Source: an uncultured Pseudomonadota bacterium (lineage in GTDB: Bacteria; Pseudomonadota; Gammaproteobacteria; Burkholderiales; SG8-39). From it: a stretch of 6,482 bases of DNA. Both the position numbers and the translations under genes were made by a program. Positions 1 through 5,343 of this stretch are shown in pieces. Each line of letters begins with the position of its first letter. Position 1 is the first letter of the stretch. Location: assembly GCA_903864555.1 (NCBI GenBank), contig CAIPGJ010000653.1, positions 1-6,482 of the forward strand. The letters are read 5' to 3'. The notes beneath the pieces were generated by a model. It was not told where the DNA came from and did no database searches. It saw nothing but the letters and a program-made list of their open reading frames with translations.

Positions 1-1
1 A

Positions 2-1279
2 CCCGGGGCGGATGCCGCCGAAGTGTTGGCGCAGCTCGGGCGTTCCATGGCAGGGGCCCCAGACAAGGCTGCTGCGCTCAAGCTGATGCGGGAACTGGCC
101 CAGGCTTACCCCAAGTTGCCGGCGGCGCGGCTGGCCGTGGCGCAGGCCGCCTTGCTTAACGGAGACGAGGCTGCGGCGCTGCAGGAAGTGGCCCAGGCGC
201 GCGCCCAGCGGCCGGAGTCTGAGCAGGCCGTCCTGCTGGAGGCCCAGATTGTGCAAAGGCGATCCATGGCCGATGCGGTAAAGCTGCTGCAGGTCTACCT
301 GGAGCAGTACCCCGGATCGCGCGAAGTGCGTCTTAATTACGCCAGGGGCTTGATTTCGGAGAAGCGTTTTGGCGAGGCAAGGGTCGAGTTCCAGCGGCTG
401 GTGGACGCCTTTCCGGAAAATGCCGAAGTTGTTTTTGCCGTTGCCCTGCTGTCCCTGCAGCTGAACGACCGGGGTCTTGCAGAGCAGCAGCTGAAACGTC
501 TGCTTGAGCTCGGATTCAGGGACACCGACCTGGTGCGCCTGTATCTGGGCCAGATTGCCGATGAGGGCAAGCGGCCTGAAGAGGCGCTGAAGTGGTACGC
601 CGAAATCGAGCCAGGCGAACAATACCTGCCGGCGCGGCTCCGCCATGCGCAGATACTGGCGCGACAGGGGAAGCTGGGCGAAGCCAGGGCCTGGTTGCAG
701 GACAGCGAAGTGTCGGGGACATCCCAGCGGGTGCAGTTGCTGCTTGGGGAAACGCAACTGCTCAGGGATGCCGGCGATATCAAGACCGGATTCGTGTTGC
801 TCGAAGACGCGCTCAATCGCCTGCCCGACAATCCGGAACTCCTGTACGAGCACGCGATGTTGGCCGAGCGCATCGACAAGCTCGATGTTCTGGAGTCCGG
901 CATGAAGAAGCTCATCAGCCTCAAGCCAGACCATGCGCATGCCTACAACGCACTCGGTTACTCGTTTGCCGACCGGAACGTGCGCCTGACCGAGGCAAGG
1001 GAGCTTATCGAGCGGGCCCTGAAACTGGCCCCTGACGACGCTTTCATCATCGACAGCATGGGATGGGTACTGTTTCGCCAGGGAGAGCTGGAGCAGGCGC
1101 TGGGCCACCTGAAGAGGGCCTATGCCTTGAGGCCGGACGCTGAGATAGCGGCCCATCTTGCCGAGGTGCTGTGGGCCATGGGCCGGCAACCCGAAGCGGA
1201 AGTCTTGCTCAAGGACGCCGGCGAAAACCATCCCGGCAGCGATATCCTGCTCAAGACTATCCAGCGGCTCAAGCGCTGA
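2..1279 (+). CDS. Tetratricopeptide-repeat (TPR) protein, 5'-truncated by the window edge
   Basis: The frame is open from the first complete codon at position 2 to the TGA at 1277-1279, giving about 425 residues. A GTG at 23 is possible but no start is needed, because no stop precedes it; the true start is probably upstream. The protein is a run of 30-36-residue helical repeats with the TPR pattern of small, aromatic and proline positions. The clearest units lie at about nt 938-1040 (contains NALGYSFADR), 1041-1145 (DSMGWVLFRQGELEQAL) and 1146-1250 (AAHLAEVLWAMGRQPEAE). TPR arrays are protein-binding scaffolds. The GWVLFRQG and HLAEVLW signatures are typical of the envelope-associated TPR proteins encoded beside lolB in proteobacteria, which usually have an N-terminal signal peptide (not visible here). 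It sits 8 nt before lolB, so co-transcription is likely. The family is clear, but its exact partner is unknown. Confidence 0.88.
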   Translation, partial: PGADAAEVLAQLGRSMAGAPDKAAALKLMRELAQAYPKLPAARLAVAQAALLNGDEAAALQEVAQARAQRPESEQAVLLEAQIVQRRSMADAVKLLQVYLEQYPGSREVRLNYARGLISEKRFGEARVEFQRLVDAFPENAEVVFAVALLSLQLNDRGLAEQQLKRLLELGFRDTDLVRLYLGQIADEGKRPEEALKWYAEIEPGEQYLPARLRHAQILARQGKLGEARAWLQDSEVSGTSQRVQLLLGETQLLRDAGDIKTGFVLLEDALNRLPDNPELLYEHAMLAERIDKLDVLESGMKKLISLKPDHAHAYNALGYSFADRNVRLTEARELIERALKLAPDDAFIIDSMGWVLFRQGELEQALGHLKRAYALRPDAEIAAHLAEVLWAMGRQPEAEVLLKDAGENHPGSDILLKTIQRLKR

Positions 1280-1287
1280 CGAGCCGC

Positions 1288-1860
1288 ATGAGGTCGGCTT
1301 TTCCAGCGGGAATCATGCTTGGGCTCGCCCTGCTTCTGGGGGGGTGTGCCAGCCTGGATCCGGTGGGGTTGCCGCAGACTGAAGCCGACCTGGAGATGAA
1401 AGGGCGCGTCGCCTTCCGCTACGGCAGCGAAGGGGGCTCAGCCTCCGTCAACTGGCGCCACGCGCCAACATTTGATGACATGCTGATCACCGGGCCACTG
1501 GGTCAGGGTATTGCACGCCTTACAAGGGCCAACCAGTCATTCACGCTCACCACTGTGGACGGCAAGGTGTATCGCGCGCCCGACGCAGAGTCGCTCACCG
1601 AGGCTGTGCTGGGATGGCGTCTGCCTCTGGCGGGACTGCCGGACTGGGTTCGTGGCAGGCCGGTTGCCGAACGTCCGGCACAGGTGGATAAGGATGGCAA
1701 TGGACAAGTGCTGGTCATCGTGCAGGACGACTGGCGCATTGAATACCAGACGTGGAACGGCGCGAATCCGGCGAGAATGAGCCTGCGCCGCCAGGCGGAT
1801 CAGAGCCGCAGTGCCATTGACTTGCGCCTGATCATCGATGAACTGGGCATTGCAAGGTGA
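1288..1860 (+). CDS. lolB: LolB, outer-membrane lipoprotein receptor
   Basis: LolB is itself an outer-membrane lipoprotein. It accepts lipoproteins from the periplasmic carrier LolA and inserts them into the inner leaflet of the outer membrane. The 190-residue product starts with a short lipoprotein signal peptide (Arg2, hydrophobic core, lipobox LGGC), with the acylated cysteine at residue 20 (codon 1345-1347). Ala follows it rather than Asp, consistent with outer-membrane sorting. Family motifs follow: GRVAFR near residue 36, GPLGQGIARL near 70, WRLPLAGLPDWVRGRP near 110 and QDDWRIEYQTW near 149. E. coli LolB is about 207 residues. The frame opens upstream at 1171, but only the ATG at 1288 gives a sensible signal peptide; an ATG at 1315 would remove its only basic residue. 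The Shine-Dalgarno is weak (GAG at 1281), suggesting coupling to the TPR gene 8 nt upstream. The stop overlaps the ispE start. Confidence 0.94.
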   Translation: MRSAFPAGIMLGLALLLGGCASLDPVGLPQTEADLEMKGRVAFRYGSEGGSASVNWRHAPTFDDMLITGPLGQGIARLTRANQSFTLTTVDGKVYRAPDAESLTEAVLGWRLPLAGLPDWVRGRPVAERPAQVDKDGNGQVLVIVQDDWRIEYQTWNGANPARMSLRRQADQSRSAIDLRLIIDELGIAR

Positions 1861-2732
1861 AGCGTGACTTGTGGGGCCTTGAGCTGCCTGCGCCCGCCAA
1901 ACTCAATCTCTTTCTGCACGTGATCGGTCGCAGGGCCGATGGCCACCATCTGCTGCAAAGTGTCTTTCGCATGGTCGACCTCCAGGACAGCCTGCGGTTC
2001 ATGCCCCGCCAGGATGGCGAAATCCGGCTGAAATGCAATATTGCGGAGCTCACCGATACCGAAGACCTGAGCGTGCGCGCAGCCCGTCTGCTCAAGGCGC
2101 ACACCGCACATGACGGTGGCGTCGATATCCTGCTGGAAAAGCGCATCCCCATGGGTGGCGGGCTGGGGGGAGGGAGCTCGGATGCTGCCACTACGCTCAT
2201 GGCGCTGAATGCCCAGTGGAATCTGGCGCTGGGGGCGGCTGAACTGGCCACCCTTGGGCTCAAACTGGGTGCCGATGTGCCATTTTTTCTGGGCATGGGC
2301 AGCGCCTTTGCCGAAGGAATCGGCGAGAAACTGGTTCCACTCACATTGCCGGCAGCCTGGTACCTGGTGCTCGTGCCTCCCGTTTCAGTGCCCACTGCGG
2401 GGGTTTTTGCGGCGAAGGAATTGACAAGAAATACAAAAACCATCAAAATATCAGGCTTTTCGGCAGGTCCCGGTCAGTATCGGTCCGGTTTTGGTCACAA
2501 TGACCTTGAGCCTGTCGTATGCAGTCGTTACCCGCAGGTAGCAGAGCATCTGGCCTGGCTCAGACAACAGGCCGATGCCCGCATGAGCGGTTCCGGCGCC
2601 TGCATATTTGCGGAATTTGCCACCGAGCGCGCGGCGCGCGCGGCGGCGTCCAGAATGCCTGCAGGGATGCATGGTCATGTGGTTCGTGGCCTGGATTGGC
2701 ATCCGCTGGGAGTTTTTCTGGACGAAGGTTAG
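1857..2732 (+). CDS. ispE: IspE, 4-diphosphocytidyl-2-C-methyl-D-erythritol kinase
   Basis: This cytosolic GHMP-family kinase phosphorylates the 2-hydroxyl of CDP-methylerythritol with ATP, a mid-pathway step of the MEP route to isopentenyl diphosphate. The 291 residues show PAPAKLNLFLHV at 11-22 with catalytic Lys15, the glycine-rich ATP loop MGGGLGGGSSDAAT at 99-112, GADVPFFL at 138-145 with catalytic Asp140 (E. coli Lys10 and Asp141), Phe184 (E. coli Phe185), NDLEPV at 215-220 and the C-terminal GHMP motif MSGSGACIFAEF at 243-254. Length is near E. coli IspE (about 283). The GTG start at 1857 overlaps the lolB TGA (GTGA), implying translational coupling; no good Shine-Dalgarno is visible. 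One oddity: the conserved DGYH motif reads DGHH (28-31), replacing a tyrosine that stacks on the substrate cytosine in E. coli. Codons at 2421-2460 are unusually AT-rich. The stop lies 4 nt before tRNA-Gln. Confidence 0.96.
   Translation: MKRDLWGLELPAPAKLNLFLHVIGRRADGHHLLQSVFRMVDLQDSLRFMPRQDGEIRLKCNIAELTDTEDLSVRAARLLKAHTAHDGGVDILLEKRIPMGGGLGGGSSDAATTLMALNAQWNLALGAAELATLGLKLGADVPFFLGMGSAFAEGIGEKLVPLTLPAAWYLVLVPPVSVPTAGVFAAKELTRNTKTIKISGFSAGPGQYRSGFGHNDLEPVVCSRYPQVAEHLAWLRQQADARMSGSGACIFAEFATERAARAAASRMPAGMHGHVVRGLDWHPLGVFLDEG
2421..2449 (+). promoter_or_regulatory. Candidate sigma-70 promoter inside ispE
   Basis: A perfect -35 hexamer TTGACA (2421-2426) is followed at the optimal 17-nt spacing by CAAAAT (2444-2449), which matches 4 of 6 positions of the -10 consensus. 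It sits in a local AT-rich island (27 % GC over 2421-2460) inside an otherwise GC-rich gene. Predicted initiation near 2456 would give a transcript entering tRNA-Gln (2737) and prs (2920). I recall that E. coli prs is also reported to have a promoter inside the preceding ispE coding region, which makes the position plausible. The -10 is imperfect, and the sequence also encodes the family-typical LTRNT segment, so coincidence remains possible. Confidence 0.42.
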
Positions 2733-2736
2733 CGCT

Positions 2737-2813
2737 TGGGGAGTCGCCAAGTTGGTTAAGGCACCGGATTTTGATTCCGGCATGCGAAGGTTCGAATCCT
2801 TCCTCCCCAGCCA
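2737..2813 (+). tRNA. tRNA-Gln, anticodon TTG
   Basis: This is a complete cloverleaf of 77 nt with encoded CCA. The acceptor stem TGGGGAG (2737-2743) pairs perfectly with CTCCCCA (2803-2809), followed by discriminator G2810 and CCA 2811-2813. The D stem is GCC/GGC. The anticodon stem CCGGA/TCCGG encloses loop TTTTGAT with anticodon TTG at 2771-2773, reading CAA (and CAG by wobble). The T arm GAAGG-TTCGAAT-CCTTC is perfect. The U1-A72 closing pair, U35 and G73 are known glutaminyl-tRNA synthetase identity features. The gene starts 4 nt after the ispE stop with no obvious promoter of its own, so it is probably released from a longer transcript by RNase P and a 3' endonuclease. A T5 run (2814-2818) follows CCA. 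Confidence 0.97.
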
Positions 2814-2876
2814 TTTTTAAGTTTGGCCGCCATGCACCGATCCAGTGGTGTGTGCGGATAATGAATCATCTTGGCA

Positions 2877-2913
2877 TCCGCGCCCGAAGCGCGGCAACGG
2901 CAACGGCGCGGAG
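2877..2913 (+). promoter_or_regulatory. prs leader: alternative hairpins over the Shine-Dalgarno
   Basis: Within the 106-nt gap between tRNA-Gln and prs, CCGCGC (2878-2883) can pair with GCGCGG at 2889-2894, forming a 6-bp hairpin with a 5-nt loop that leaves the ribosome-binding site free. The same arm, extended to TCCGCGCC (2877-2884), can instead pair with GGCGCGGA (2905-2912). That is a perfect 8-bp stem with a 20-nt loop, and it would bury the Shine-Dalgarno GGAG (2910-2913, 6 nt before the ATG). The two structures are mutually exclusive. The complementarity is seen directly; a regulatory role is inference, and GC-rich sequence makes such pairings fairly easy by chance. Confidence 0.35.
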
Positions 2914-2919
2914 CAAGCA

Positions 2920-3870
2920 ATGGCCTACGAGAGCCTCATGGTATTCACAGGGAATGCCAACCCGTTGCTGGCGCACGCGGTTGTCAGGCGTCTCAACATC
3001 CCGCTCGGACACGCAACCGTCACCCAGTTCTCCGATGGCGAAGTCAATGCCGAGATTCTGGAGAATGTGCGGGGCAAGGACTGCTTCGTACTTCAGTCCA
3101 CCTGCGCGCCGACCAACGACAATCTGATGGAAGTGTTGCTGACGGTGGATGCGCTCAAGCGCGCCTCCGCAGGCAGGGTGACCGCAGCCATTCCCTACTT
3201 CGGCTATGCGCGGCAGGACCGGCGTCCCAGATCAGCCCGGGTGGCCATCAGCGCCAAGGTGGTTGCCAACATGCTGCATGCGGTTCACGTCGATCGCATG
3301 CTGACCATGGACCTGCATGCCGACCAGATACAGGGTTTCTTCGATGTTCCCGTGGACAACATCTACTCGACCCCGGTGTTGCTGGGTGATGTCTGGAAGC
3401 ACGGCTACGAGGACCTGATCGTGGTATCGCCGGATGTCGGCGGCGTAGTGCGGGCACGTGCCATGGCCAAGCGCCTGGATTCGGATCTGGCCATCATCGA
3501 CAAGCGCCGCCCCAAGGCGAATGTCTCGGAAGTGATGAACATCATTGGCGACGTGCGGGGCCGCACTTGCGTCATCATGGACGATATCGTGGATACCGCG
3601 GGCACGCTGGCCAAGGCCGCCCAGGCGCTGAAGGACGAAGGCGCCAAGCGGGTCGTTGCCTATTGCACCCATCCGGTGCTCTCCGGCGGCGCGGTGCAGC
3701 GCATCCAGGAATCGGCCATGGACGAACTGGTGGTCACCGACACCATCCCGCTGTCCAAGGAAGGTCAGGCCTGCAAGAAGATTCGCGTGCTGTCGGTTGC
3801 CGGCCTGCTGGCCGAGACCATCCTGCGCATCAGCAATGAGGATTCCGTCAGCTCGCTGTTTGTCGAGTAG
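2920..3870 (+). CDS. prs: Ribose-phosphate pyrophosphokinase (PRPP synthetase)
   Basis: Prs transfers pyrophosphate from ATP to ribose 5-phosphate, making PRPP for purine, pyrimidine, histidine, tryptophan and NAD synthesis. It is a cytosolic class I enzyme, normally hexameric and allosterically inhibited by ADP. The 316 residues match the usual length (about 315). Motifs seen are FSDGE at 37-41 and [10 protein letters not shown] at 98-107 in the ATP-binding region, [12 protein letters not shown] at 131-142 (metal/active-site His133), the flexible catalytic loop KRRPKANV at 195-202, and the PRPP-type ribose-phosphate site DDIVDTAGT at 221-229. The ATG at 2920 is chosen because the family start MAYESLMVF begins there and GGAG lies 6 nt upstream. 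An in-frame GTG at 2845 would add 25 residues not expected in the family and translate through the leader hairpins. A terminator follows the stop. Confidence 0.98.
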   Translation: MAYESLMVFTGNANPLLAHAVVRRLNIPLGHATVTQFSDGEVNAEILENVRGKDCFVLQSTCAPTNDNLMEVLLTVDALKRASAGRVTAAIPYFGYARQDRRPRSARVAISAKVVANMLHAVHVDRMLTMDLHADQIQGFFDVPVDNIYSTPVLLGDVWKHGYEDLIVVSPDVGGVVRARAMAKRLDSDLAIIDKRRPKANVSEVMNIIGDVRGRTCVIMDDIVDTAGTLAKAAQALKDEGAKRVVAYCTHPVLSGGAVQRIQESAMDELVVTDTIPLSKEGQACKKIRVLSVAGLLAETILRISNEDSVSSLFVE

Positions 3871-3891
3871 CGGAAAAGATTTTTTGTAACC

Positions 3892-3921
3892 GGTGCGTCT
3901 GGTCGCGGACGCACCTTTTTT
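3892..3921 (+). terminator. Intrinsic terminator between prs and rplY
   Basis: GGTGCGTC (3892-3899) pairs perfectly with GACGCACC (3908-3915). T3900-G3907 and G3901-C3906 can extend this to a 10-bp stem closed by a GTCG tetraloop. Six T residues (3916-3921) follow at once. This is a canonical Rho-independent terminator 21 nt after the prs stop. Its T-run touches the rplY Shine-Dalgarno GGAGG (3922-3926), so it lies wholly in the rplY 5' leader and could act as a partial terminator or attenuator. Confidence 0.88.
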
Positions 3922-3931
3922 GGAGGCCATC

Positions 3932-4645
3932 ATGGCACTAGAAGTCATTGCGCAATCGCGCAAACTGCAGGGCACGGGTGCGAGCCGCCGCCTGCGCAAC
4001 GCCGGCAAGGTTCCCGGCATTGTCTATGGCGGTAAGAAGGATCCTGTCACCATCGAGCTGGACCACAACACGCTGTTTCATGCGCTGCGAAACGAGAAGT
4101 TCCACGCATCCATCCTCGACCTCACAATGGATGGTGCAAAGGAACAGGTGCTGCTGCGCGCAGTGAACATGCATCCCTTCAAGATGCAGGTGCAGCATAT
4201 CGATTTCCAGCGTGTTTCCGCCGACCAGAAAGTTCACATGAAGGTGCCCTTGCACTTCGTGAATGCTGATCAGGCAGAGGCCGTGAAGCTGGGCGGCGCC
4301 CTGGTCAGCCACATCCTCAATGAGCTGGACATCCGCTGCCTTCCGGCTGACCTGCCCGAGTACATCGAGGTGGATCTGTCCACGATTGAAGTCGGTCAGA
4401 CCCTCCACGTCAGCGACATCAAGCTGCCCCAGGGTGTCGAGGCCGCGCTGCGAGCCAGGGACAATCCCGCGGTTGCAGCGGCCCAGCTGCCGCGTACGGG
4501 TGCAGGCGACGAAGAAGCCGCCACCGCTGATGGCGCCCCTGCCGCTGCCGAAGTTCCGGCCGCCAAGCAGAAGGAGCCGGCTGCTGCTGCTGCTGCAGGG
4601 GGTGACAAGAAGGACAAGAAGGACAACAAGGGCGGCAAGAAGTAA
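3932..4645 (+). CDS. rplY: Ribosomal protein bL25, long CTC form
   Basis: bL25 binds 5S rRNA in the central protuberance of the 50S subunit. The 237-residue product has the N-terminal 5S-binding domain at about residues 1-92 ([20 protein letters not shown] near 12-31 and [12 protein letters not shown] near 72-83). It also has the C-terminal beta domain of the CTC/TL5 type at about 96-185 ([18 protein letters not shown] and [13 protein letters not shown] are visible). The remaining roughly 50 residues are a low-complexity Ala/Glu then Lys-rich tail. E. coli L25 is only about 94 residues, so this is the long two-domain version common outside the enterobacteria. The ATG at 3932 is chosen for the strong GGAGG at 3922-3926; the in-frame ATG at 3893 lies in the terminator stem and adds residues unlike the family. 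It is flanked by terminators on both sides, giving an almost monocistronic unit. The symbol ctc is also used. Confidence 0.96.
   Translation: MALEVIAQSRKLQGTGASRRLRNAGKVPGIVYGGKKDPVTIELDHNTLFHALRNEKFHASILDLTMDGAKEQVLLRAVNMHPFKMQVQHIDFQRVSADQKVHMKVPLHFVNADQAEAVKLGGALVSHILNELDIRCLPADLPEYIEVDLSTIEVGQTLHVSDIKLPQGVEAALRARDNPAVAAAQLPRTGAGDEEAATADGAPAAAEVPAAKQKEPAAAAAAGGDKKDKKDNKGGKK
4580..4630 (+). repeat. In-frame GCT microsatellite and 9-nt Lys/Asp repeats in the rplY tail
   Basis: GCT repeated five times plus GCA (4580-4597) encodes six alanines. It is followed by two exact copies of GACAAGAAG (4604-4612 and 4613-4621) and a third degenerate copy (4622-4630), encoding the DKK-DKK-DNK segment. 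Repeat units are multiples of three, so slippage would change tail length without shifting the frame. Confidence 0.75.
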
Positions 4646-4661
4646 GCTGCCCCGGTGCACC

Positions 4662-4691
4662 AAAGGCGCGGCATTCTGCCGCGCCTTTTTT
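4662..4691 (+). terminator. Strong intrinsic terminator after rplY
   Basis: GGCGCGGCA (4665-4673) pairs perfectly with TGCCGCGCC (4677-4685) around a TTC loop. AAA (4662-4664) can add three more pairs with the first Ts of a six-T run (4686-4691), making up to 12 bp. It lies 16 nt after the rplY stop and is the strongest terminator in the window. Only 28 nt separate its end from the pth start codon. Confidence 0.93.
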
Positions 4692-4719
4692 GTTCCAACC
4701 CTGATAAGGCGCGCACGCG

Positions 4720-5343
4720 GTGCCCCATCGCCCCATCCGATTGATAGCCGGCCTAGGTAATCCTGGCCGGCAGCATGAACGTGACCGCCACAATGTCGGT
4801 TTCTGGTTCCTGTCGCGTCTCGCCGAAGGCAAAGGCATCAGCCTGGCAAAGGACTCGAAATACCAGGCGATCACCGGCAAGTTGCCAGGCGGTCCGGGCA
4901 GGGAAGTCTGGCTGGTCCTGCCGCAGACCTACATGAATCTCTCCGGCCGTTCGGTCGGCAGCCTGGCGAGATTCTTCAAGATTGCCCCTGAAGAAGTGCT
5001 GGTGATACACGATGAACTGGATTTCCTGCCGGGTGTGGTCAAGGCCAAGCTGGGCGGGGGCTTAGGTGGCCACAACGGGCTGAAGGATATCTCCGCAGCG
5101 CTGGGCTCGCAGCAATTCTGGCGCCTGCGGGTCGGCATCGGCCATCCAGGCGATCGTGATCTGGTGGCTGATTACGTGCTTTCCTCGCCGGCACCGCAGG
5201 ATCGTGAGTTGATCGACCAGTCCATAGGGCGTGGCCTGGATTGCCTGCCGGCGATGCTGGACGGTGAAATGGAAGCCGCCATGCTGAAGTTGCATACCAA
5301 ACCCGCGCCGGCACCCGCCGGTGGTGAAAAAGGAAAGCCATGA
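4720..5343 (+). CDS. pth: Peptidyl-tRNA hydrolase
   Basis: Pth cleaves the ester bond of peptidyl-tRNAs that drop off stalled ribosomes, recycling tRNA in the cytosol; it is usually essential. The 207 residues show all catalytic positions of the bacterial Pth1 family: GLGNPG at 11-16 with Asn14, RHNVGF at 23-28 with catalytic His24, QTYMNLSG at 69-76 with Asn73, HDELD at 97-101 with Asp98, [13 protein letters not shown] at 112-124 with Asn119, and LRVGIGHPG further on (E. coli Asn10, His20, Asn68, Asp93, Asn114 from memory). The length is slightly above E. coli (194) because of a Pro/Ala/Lys-rich C-terminus. The GTG at 4720 is the only start upstream of the GLGNPG motif giving a normal N-terminus; AAGG (4706-4709) sits 10 nt upstream, so initiation may be modest. 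It overlaps ychF by 4 nt (ATGA). Confidence 0.97.
   Translation: MPHRPIRLIAGLGNPGRQHERDRHNVGFWFLSRLAEGKGISLAKDSKYQAITGKLPGGPGREVWLVLPQTYMNLSGRSVGSLARFFKIAPEEVLVIHDELDFLPGVVKAKLGGGLGGHNGLKDISAALGSQQFWRLRVGIGHPGDRDLVADYVLSSPAPQDRELIDQSIGRGLDCLPAMLDGEMEAAMLKLHTKPAPAPAGGEKGKP

Noticed and set aside
2623..2648. Alternating GC tract near the end of ispE (possible Z-DNA)
   Set aside because: It encodes ordinary Glu/Arg/Ala-rich residues of IspE with GC-rich codons; nothing indicates a separate function.
2696..2724. TTGGCA (5 of 6 to the -35 consensus) as a promoter for tRNA-Gln
   Set aside because: The hexamer at 17-nt spacing (TGGACG) matches the -10 poorly, and nearby spacings are no better.
2608..2820. 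Plus-strand frame reading through the end of ispE and the whole tRNA-Gln gene
   Set aside because: It is an out-of-frame shadow of ispE and its end is encoded by the tRNA cloverleaf; no ribosome-binding site or family resemblance.
2857..2862. GATAAT as a -10 box for a promoter just upstream of prs
   Set aside because: It matches 5 of 6 consensus positions, but no -35 hexamer lies at 16-18 nt and there is no proper extended -10 TGn; too weak to annotate.
2696..2881. Direct repeat TTGGCATCCGC at 2696-2706 and 2871-2881 flanking tRNA-Gln, like an attachment-site pair
   Set aside because: An 11-nt repeat is expected several times by chance in a window this size; neither copy overlaps the tRNA 3' end and there is no integrase or inserted DNA between them.
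2845..2919. Upstream GTG start for prs adding 25 residues
   Set aside because: No Shine-Dalgarno, not family-like, and the ATG at 2920 has GGAG at proper spacing and begins the conserved Prs N-terminus.
3232..4020. Long minus-strand open frame (262 codons) opposite prs, with similar ones at 337-924, 3938-4663 and 5172-5975
   Set aside because: They lie wholly or mostly opposite well-supported genes, read as low-complexity or His/Arg/Ser-rich protein without recognisable domains, and are expected shadows of strong third-position GC bias.
4654..4661. Perfect 8-nt palindrome GGTGCACC between the rplY stop and its terminator
   Set aside because: Too short and isolated to claim an operator; such palindromes occur by chance at this length.
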